From Bacteroidales bacterium (GTDB lineage Bacteria; Bacteroidota; Bacteroidia; Bacteroidales; F082), in the NCBI GenBank assembly GCA_028704385.1, contig JAQVLA010000005.1, forward strand, positions 62,001 through 126,000: a stretch of DNA of 64,000 nt. Direction: 5' to 3'. Within the stretch, counting starts at the first letter, position 1. The number at the start of each line of letters is the position of its first letter. The translations under genes and the position numbers were made by a program. Positions 58,918-64,000 of this stretch are shown here, piece by piece. Under the pieces are notes generated by a model. The model searched no databases. It was given only the letters and a program-made list of their open reading frames with translations, and was not told the origin of the DNA.

Positions 58918-61596
58918 TCAATAGATCACATAATTATACAGTGTATTTCCAACTCCGGTAACCAGGTTGATTTCATCGTTATCGTGCAGGCTACCAACAG
59001 CAAAAGGTGTTTCACCCGTAAGTCCGGAGGAAATGATCATCCTGCCATTTTTGTCGATCAGATAAATCTCGCGGCTTGCTTCCGAAACCACACCAAGTAA
59101 ACGTTTACGTTTTGTGATATTAAAAAACCGAGGCTTGGTTACGATCGTATTTTTAAAAGAGAAGCGAAACAAATCCTTTTTAAAACGATCAAAAATATGT
59201 AGCTCATCACCATCGAGGTAGATAAAATCAGTGTTGCCATCCTGATTAAAGTCTTCATACAAAAAGAAATGCTCCGCATTGAACTGCCCAAAATCTGTAG
59301 TTGAAATCTGTCCGGCTGATGAAACATAAAGCAGCTTGCCCTGCTTATCGCTGGTGAGCAGGATACCTTTGCTGTTTGTTTTATTCAGATAAAAATCGGC
59401 ATGAACTGACTTCTCCAGCTTACCCCTCGGACTGATTCGCACATTACCCCGCCGATCCACAATTCTCACATTACCTTTGATATCTGTGATAATGATGTAA
59501 TCTTTTCCGGCAGCAATCAGTCGCTCAACCTGTTTGGTAACGATTTCGAGCGAACGTGGTTTTTGCCATCCATCCACCTGACTACCTTTTAGTTCGTAAT
59601 TGTAGGTGAGCTTATCTGCGCAGGAAACCAAAATGCGGTAGTCCTTGCGATTGTTATAATCAAATACAACAATGCCATTGGTAGCCTGCGAACGCAGCTT
59701 CACCGGATAACCGGCTACATTGTTGCCATTGCGATCAATCAGGTGCAGGTAATTTGCTGTGTTGAATAAATACTGAAACTTCCCGTTTTTATAATAATCC
59801 ACAACAAAAACTTCACTGATGGGTGTTTCGGACAACTGTTTCTTCCACAGAACCTCTCCTTCCGGATTGATAAGATAAAGCTGATTTTCTGAATCAAAAA
59901 CCATCAGATTATTTCCGGATATGAGGTGATCTTCAACAATATGAGGCTGTCCAACGATAGGATTGTCCAGCTCCGTTTTCCACGCTACCAGGCTTTCCTC
60001 CTTATAACTTGGATTATGTTTGAGAATTATGCTTTGATAAATCAATTCCTTAAAACTGGTAAACTGCAATGCCAATGCCTCAAATTCGCCAAAGGCCTGC
60101 TGGTTGCGCTTTAGCTGATACTTGAGTTGGTTTGAACCAAAGGATTCGAGCAGAGGCAGGCCGTCTCTCAGATTAAGGTATAACGAAAGATTTGCCTGAT
60201 CGGACAGATGCTGTCTGAAACGCTTGAAGTTGTCATTCATATCCAGCGTACGTCCTGAGCGATAGAGGTGTAAAATTTCTTCGAGCAGGGCTGCATCGTC
60301 CGCTACGAGCAGATACTGATCAGAGATCATATAAAACTGTCCGCCAGGTTTGTTAAAGACTCCTCCAAAAATTTTTCCAACAAAACCAGTAGCTTTTGAC
60401 TGGTAAATCACTGCATTTTCAACACTTCGCTCACTTCGGCCACCTGCCACCTGACACAGGCGTTCCATGAATCGTTCGGCCATTTGCTCCTGATCCAATC
60501 GCGCTACAAACACGGGTTTATCTATGCTACCGATATATACCAATCCCAGTTCACCACTCAGGGCAGGCAACAATTCATCACGAATACTCAAACCAAAGCT
60601 TCTCTCAAAATCAGCAGTGACATCTTTATCCGACACCCTCTCCCAATAAGTAAAAATATCTTCCACATTCAGCATTAATAAAATGCGTGTGTTATATGGC
60701 AAAATATTATATAAGGTGTTTATTCCTGATGATAAGCCACGTAAATGATAAAGAAAATCGCTGCTGTCGGCTAATGCATAACCATTTAATAAAATATCCT
60801 GTTCTTTTACCAAGATATCCAACGCTGACCATGCTGCCAGATCGCCAAGAAAACCTTCAATCTCAGAAGAATGGGAAGTAGCTGAAAAAGTACTTATCAG
60901 CCCGGCCAAATACTCATATTGCAGATACAAGTATGCCTCAGCGGCTTTCCCTTTGGTAAGCTCAAGTCGTTGCATGGTATTGCTTTGGTTAACAGGAGTT
61001 TCACTATTAAGTGCCAGTAAAGACTTGTTGAGCAATTCCTTATCAAAGCTTCCAATCAACAAGCCATCTGCAATAGCAAAGGCATATTGCTTATCTGATT
61101 CCTTATCAACAATCAACACACTTGAAATGCTTTGCTGACCACGTTCGACCAATTCAATCTTTCCCGGGAATTTTTGTTGTATTGCCTGGCGTATCTGATT
61201 CAATTTTAGCTCATTTCCTATCTCAGCTACCATAAGAAAACCAAATGATTCATTCTGCCTGTGCAACGAAAGTAATATTTTCTTCCGACTGAATAAGTCA
61301 ATAATTTCCTTGTTATCAGTAAATAAAGTGTCAACCCAATTCAAATGCTGTTGTAATGTAACAAGAGCATCTACATTTTCTATTACAGGCCAAAATGAAG
61401 TATTTGCAGTTAACTTTTGCCACAGGGCTCCCGGCTCAGGCCATTCCATCACCAGGATGGCATCCTGCGGAACAGCCCGCCAGCCATCCGTTTGTTCTTT
61501 GCTGCTTTGTCCTAAAAAAAAGATCAGAAATAAAATACCGGCAGTCAAACCAATTCCGGCAATGATATAGGTGAACCTGGCTAATTGCATGAACAA
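58918..61596 (-). CDS. DUF3352 family envelope protein with C-terminal propeller-like domain
   Basis: An 892-residue protein with an N-terminal transmembrane helix (residues about 8-30). Residues about 40-550 match the DUF3352 pattern, with FWPVIENVDALVTLQQ and repeats resembling membrane-tethered binding proteins. The C-terminal part (about 560-892) contains beta-propeller-like repeats (DSENQLYLINPEGEVLWKKQ, IDRNGNNVAGYPVKL, DRRGNVRISPRGKLE) of the PQQ type. No catalytic residues are seen. A membrane-anchored periplasmic role is likely; the precise function is unknown. It precedes rnhB by 96 bases on the same strand. Confidence 0.75.
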   Translation of the reverse strand: MFMQLARFTYIIAGIGLTAGILFLIFFLGQSSKEQTDGWRAVPQDAILVMEWPEPGALWQKLTANTSFWPVIENVDALVTLQQHLNWVDTLFTDNKEIIDLFSRKKILLSLHRQNESFGFLMVAEIGNELKLNQIRQAIQQKFPGKIELVERGQQSISSVLIVDKESDKQYAFAIADGLLIGSFDKELLNKSLLALNSETPVNQSNTMQRLELTKGKAAEAYLYLQYEYLAGLISTFSATSHSSEIEGFLGDLAAWSALDILVKEQDILLNGYALADSSDFLYHLRGLSSGINTLYNILPYNTRILLMLNVEDIFTYWERVSDKDVTADFERSFGLSIRDELLPALSGELGLVYIGSIDKPVFVARLDQEQMAERFMERLCQVAGGRSERSVENAVIYQSKATGFVGKIFGGVFNKPGGQFYMISDQYLLVADDAALLEEILHLYRSGRTLDMNDNFKRFRQHLSDQANLSLYLNLRDGLPLLESFGSNQLKYQLKRNQQAFGEFEALALQFTSFKELIYQSIILKHNPSYKEESLVAWKTELDNPIVGQPHIVEDHLISGNNLMVFDSENQLYLINPEGEVLWKKQLSETPISEVFVVDYYKNGKFQYLFNTANYLHLIDRNGNNVAGYPVKLRSQATNGIVVFDYNNRKDYRILVSCADKLTYNYELKGSQVDGWQKPRSLEIVTKQVERLIAAGKDYIIITDIKGNVRIVDRRGNVRISPRGKLEKSVHADFYLNKTNSKGILLTSDKQGKLLYVSSAGQISTTDFGQFNAEHFFLYEDFNQDGNTDFIYLDGDELHIFDRFKKDLFRFSFKNTIVTKPRFFNITKRKRLLGVVSEASREIYLIDKNGRMIISSGLTGETPFAVGSLHDNDEINLVTGVGNTLYNYVIY

Positions 61597-61692
61597 AAAC
61601 TTTATTAAAACCTCAAAGATAATTCAGAATATCGCGCATACAACTGCCAACATAAACAGTCATTAACAATATAATGTTGATAGCGGGAATAA

Positions 61693-62292
61693 TTACAAAT
61701 CCAGTTTGATTTGCCGGCCATGATTGAAGCTTTTGCGATGCAAAGAGCTAAGGCCATGTACGGCAATTGCCTGTTTATGCCGGGAAGTGGGGTAGCCTTT
61801 GTTGCGATCCCAGGCATACACCGGAAACTCTAAATGCGCCTTTGTCATCAGCTCATCGCGAAAAGTTTTGGCCAAAATCGAAGCTGCTGCAATGGACTGG
61901 TACAAAGCATCACCACCAATGATACACTCAAAAGGAATCTCAGCATATGGTTTAAAACGATTGCCATCTATCAACAACAGTTGTGGTTGTTGGTTCAATT
62001 TACTTATGGCCCGGTGCATTGCCAAAAAACTGGCCTGAAGGATATTGATTTCGTCAATCTCTTCAGCCGTTGCCAGGCCGATGCCCCAGCTCAACGCCTC
62101 CTTCTTTATCATTATGCTCAGGCTACTTCTGAGCCTGGCAGTCAGCTTTTTGGAATCATTCAGTTCGGGATAATCCTTACGTGAATCTAAAACTACTGCA
62201 GCCGCCACAACCGGACCGGCCAAACATCCCCGGCCTGCCTCATCGCAACCCGCTTCGAGTAGCTGCTGATTAAAAAAAGCTTTTAATGCCAT
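61693..62292 (-). CDS. rnhB: Ribonuclease HII
   Basis: A 199-residue enzyme that cleaves the RNA strand of RNA/DNA hybrids and removes misincorporated ribonucleotides. I start at Met 62292 rather than 62331: it gives a family-length N-terminus (about 14 residues before the first catalytic motif). Catalytic residues: Asp17 and Glu18 in GCDEAGRG, the third Asp in LLIDGN, and the downstream Asp region in AWDRNKGYPTSRHK. It overlaps the DUF6427 gene upstream by 23 bases, so they form one operon. Confidence 0.95.
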   Translation of the reverse strand: MALKAFFNQQLLEAGCDEAGRGCLAGPVVAAAVVLDSRKDYPELNDSKKLTARLRSSLSIMIKKEALSWGIGLATAEEIDEINILQASFLAMHRAISKLNQQPQLLLIDGNRFKPYAEIPFECIIGGDALYQSIAAASILAKTFRDELMTKAHLEFPVYAWDRNKGYPTSRHKQAIAVHGLSSLHRKSFNHGRQIKLDL

Positions 62293-63277
62293 CCGGTAAA
62301 AATTGAAAATAATGATTGATCCCCATCGCAATCAGTAAACAATAAAGTAAAATAGTTCGGAACCGAAGTTTACTACTGAAACCCAGATCGTAAGCCAAAT
62401 AAACAGTTAATGGAATCAACACCAATGCATGAAGCTGTGCCGGTTTCCAGAAAAAAAGTAACAATGTGGTTAAAAACAATACATTCGTCATACTGATCTT
62501 CTTACGTAAACCAAGATTACGTTCGCTTTCACCTGTCCAGACGAAGTTAACTGAAACAAAAATCATCAGGACTAAAAACGTAAAAACCAGCCAGTCTGTC
62601 AGACGAAACTGCTTAAAAAAGACGAATTCCGGAATTCCAATAGAAAATTCAAACACCTGATAAAAAACAGCCAGCTCATCTGTTAAAAAAAACCAGCTCC
62701 AGGCAAAATATAAAGGAGTTATAAATCCTAAAAACGCAGCACCAAGGTTACGCCAGTCGAATTGCAGCGCAATCACCAATCCCATTAAATACCATATTAT
62801 CAACACAAAAGCAGCAGGATAAAACAAACCAGCTAGTGCAATGAACAAGCCGCCGTTGAAAACATAAAACACAGCATCCCGATGATCATATATTAAAAAC
62901 AACATATGCAGCGCAGCCAAAACAAACAAAGCAGCTGGAACCATGGGGCTAAATCCAGTCATTTGGGGGACAAAGTTAAAAAGCAGCACCCAACTGAGTG
63001 CACCGGTAAATCCATTGCGTGCGATAAGTAGGTTTGAAGCCAGTACCTCATTAAAGTAAAAAGAGAGCATCAACATCATCAGAAAGGAAATCAATACAGC
63101 CACAAACCCATATCCGTACAGCCAATCAGACATCAGTATAAACAATAGTCCCGATCCATGCGGCATGACATCAAAGGTTGGGGGCATCAGAAAGGAAGGA
63201 AGCCACATGGCTAATGCTAACAGCAAAACTACAAGGTATTGCACAGCAAAGCTCGACCTAAAAAAACGGATTAACAT
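62270..63277 (-). CDS. DUF6427 family membrane protein
   Basis: A 335-residue inner-membrane protein with about ten hydrophobic segments, beginning MLIRFFRSSFAVQY. The family occurs across Bacteroidota, often next to purD, as here. It has no known activity. Conserved Trp/Pro-rich loops (FLMPPTFDVMPHG) mark the N-terminal half. It is 1 base downstream of purD and overlaps rnhB at its other end, so purD-DUF6427-rnhB is a tightly packed operon. Confidence 0.85.
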   Translation of the reverse strand: MLIRFFRSSFAVQYLVVLLLALAMWLPSFLMPPTFDVMPHGSGLLFILMSDWLYGYGFVAVLISFLMMLMLSFYFNEVLASNLLIARNGFTGALSWVLLFNFVPQMTGFSPMVPAALFVLAALHMLFLIYDHRDAVFYVFNGGLFIALAGLFYPAAFVLIIWYLMGLVIALQFDWRNLGAAFLGFITPLYFAWSWFFLTDELAVFYQVFEFSIGIPEFVFFKQFRLTDWLVFTFLVLMIFVSVNFVWTGESERNLGLRKKISMTNVLFLTTLLLFFWKPAQLHALVLIPLTVYLAYDLGFSSKLRFRTILLYCLLIAMGINHYFQFLPDGIKSFF

Positions 63278-63278
63278 A

Positions 63279-64000
63279 TTATTTTTTATACGACATCAGA
63301 TCTTCGCCAATATCCTTGCGATATGCAGATGCCTTGAACTCCACCTTTTTTACATTTTTATACACTGTTTTTCGTGCGCTTTCAATAGAATAATCCAATG
63401 CAGTGAAAGCAAACACCCTCCCCCCGCTGGTTTTGACACCCGCTGTTTCTACATCAATGCTGGTACCTGCATGAAAAACAACACACTCCTTGGTGGCATC
63501 AAGGCCGGAAACCTTGAAGCCTTTTTTATAATTTCCGGGATAGCCGCCCGAAACCATCACAACAGTAACCGCATGTCTGTCGTCTGTTTCAAGTTCCTGT
63601 TCATTCAGATTTCCATCCCATACGGCTTTTAACAAGCTTAACATATCCGACTGGATGCGCGGCAATATACATTCTGCCTCCGGATCGCCCAGGCGTACAT
63701 TATATTCGATCACAAAAGGATCACCCTGAACATTCATTAAACCAATAAATAAAAAGCCTTTGTATACAATGCCACGTTTTTTCAAACCTTCCATAGTTGG
63801 AACCACAATGCGTTGTTCCACTTTTTCCATGAAATGTTTATCGGCAAAAATAACAGGTGAAACAGCACCCATTCCTCCTGTGTTTGGCCCTGTATCTCCC
63901 TCACCGATTCTTTTGTAATCCTTTGCCGAAGGTAAAATCTTATAATTCGTTCCATCAGTCAGCACAAAAACCGAAAGCTCAATCCCACTTAAAAATTGTT
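63279..64000 (-). CDS. purD: Phosphoribosylamine-glycine ligase PurD, C-terminal part (5' truncated by window edge)
   Basis: The C-terminal part of PurD, which joins glycine to phosphoribosylamine in purine synthesis. The frame is open to the window edge (beyond the GTG at 63965, residues FLSGIELSVFVLTDG are in frame), so the real start is outside. ATP-grasp motifs seen are GEGDTGPNTGGMGA and the metal-binding FVIEYNVRLGDPEAECI. The C-terminal PurD domain follows, ending KFVSYKK-like (see 63279-63300). It is the first gene of the leftward operon with DUF6427 and rnhB. Confidence 0.95.
   Translation of the reverse strand, partial: QFLSGIELSVFVLTDGTNYKILPSAKDYKRIGEGDTGPNTGGMGAVSPVIFADKHFMEKVEQRIVVPTMEGLKKRGIVYKGFLFIGLMNVQGDPFVIEYNVRLGDPEAECILPRIQSDMLSLLKAVWDGNLNEQELETDDRHAVTVVMVSGGYPGNYKKGFKVSGLDATKECVVFHAGTSIDVETAGVKTSGGRVFAFTALDYSIESARKTVYKNVKKVEFKASAYRKDIGEDLMSYKK

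Noticed and set aside
58918..61596. Many short ORFs on the plus strand across 59.9-61.6 kb
   Set aside because: They are reverse-strand shadows of the DUF3352 gene, lacking family motifs or sensible starts.

Overview
The window is a stretch of chromosome from a member of the Bacteroidota, most likely class Bacteroidia. The evidence is: T9SS-type C-terminal sorting domains on several secreted proteins; lipoproteins with a Bacteroidota-style signal peptide; near-absence of strong Shine-Dalgarno sequences; repeated -7 boxes of the Bacteroidota form TAnnTTTG; a DnaE replicase with a fused N-terminal exonuclease; transketolase split into two genes; and family neighbours (DUF6427 beside purD, PorV-like proteins, YwqK repeats) typical of the phylum. 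It is mostly housekeeping DNA with a few accessory patches.

Layout. 1-7.4 kb: the 3' part of feoB, mscL, an HPt protein, then a leftward block of TPR lipoprotein, recA, bcp and nth, and a leftward ECF sigma factor with a small ORF and terminator. 7.7-13.5 kb: uvrA, a His-rich PD40 lipoprotein and a secreted choice-of-anchor B protein. 13.5-18.3 kb: leftward FG-GAP/T9SS protein, di-heme peroxidase, two DUF1801-type proteins and a DUF202 membrane protein. 18.3-22.3 kb: a second, non-replicative-type DnaE divergent from a LexA-like HTH/S24 regulator, probably an SOS-type mutagenesis module. 22.3-23.1 kb: four tandem copies of a structured RNA element. 23.2-30 kb: DUF2461, a PorV-like barrel, a helix-hairpin-helix outer-membrane protein, an inserted lipoprotein gene between two copies of the DUF58 3' end, DUF58 and thioredoxin. 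30-37 kb: the main DnaE, DUF456 and a split transketolase pair. 37-43.4 kb: SGNH/AlgX-like protein, a 1191-residue secreted papain-like protease, DUF4159 and rsmE. 43.4-45 kb: a gene-poor accessory patch with a NucS-like/DUF5655 protein. 45-50.8 kb: LtaS-like sulfatase, YggS, a broken cation exchanger, a fifth RNA copy, a second split transketolase pair and aroK. 50.8-64 kb: rlmD, YwqK-like protein, thioesterase, a small membrane protein, di-heme cytochrome c, a second bcp, a TIGR01777 epimerase, a MATE exporter, a DUF3352 protein, rnhB, DUF6427 and the 3' part of purD.

The most interesting item is the RNA element. Five copies (four in a leftward tandem array at 22321-23114, one rightward at 48234-48338) share a conserved 5' segment, an AGTTCGAAC palindrome, and a two-part hairpin whose arms change together between copies. 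Each hairpin ends in a T-tract. Upstream, four of the five keep a constant 6-nt distance between a -7-like box and the RNA start. In three different stems the only irregular pair is G-U in the proposed sense strand but A-C in the opposite one, which fixes the orientation. I interpret this as a multicopy small-RNA gene family with its own promoters and terminators; I do not recognise it as a named family, and function is unknown.

Other points of note are the degenerate PHP motifs in both DnaE proteins, a 33-codon ORF ending one base before the LexA-like gene, a 160-bp duplication that brackets a foreign-looking lipoprotein gene, and two transketolase pairs 13 kb apart. All functional assignments were made by reading the sequence; no database search was run.
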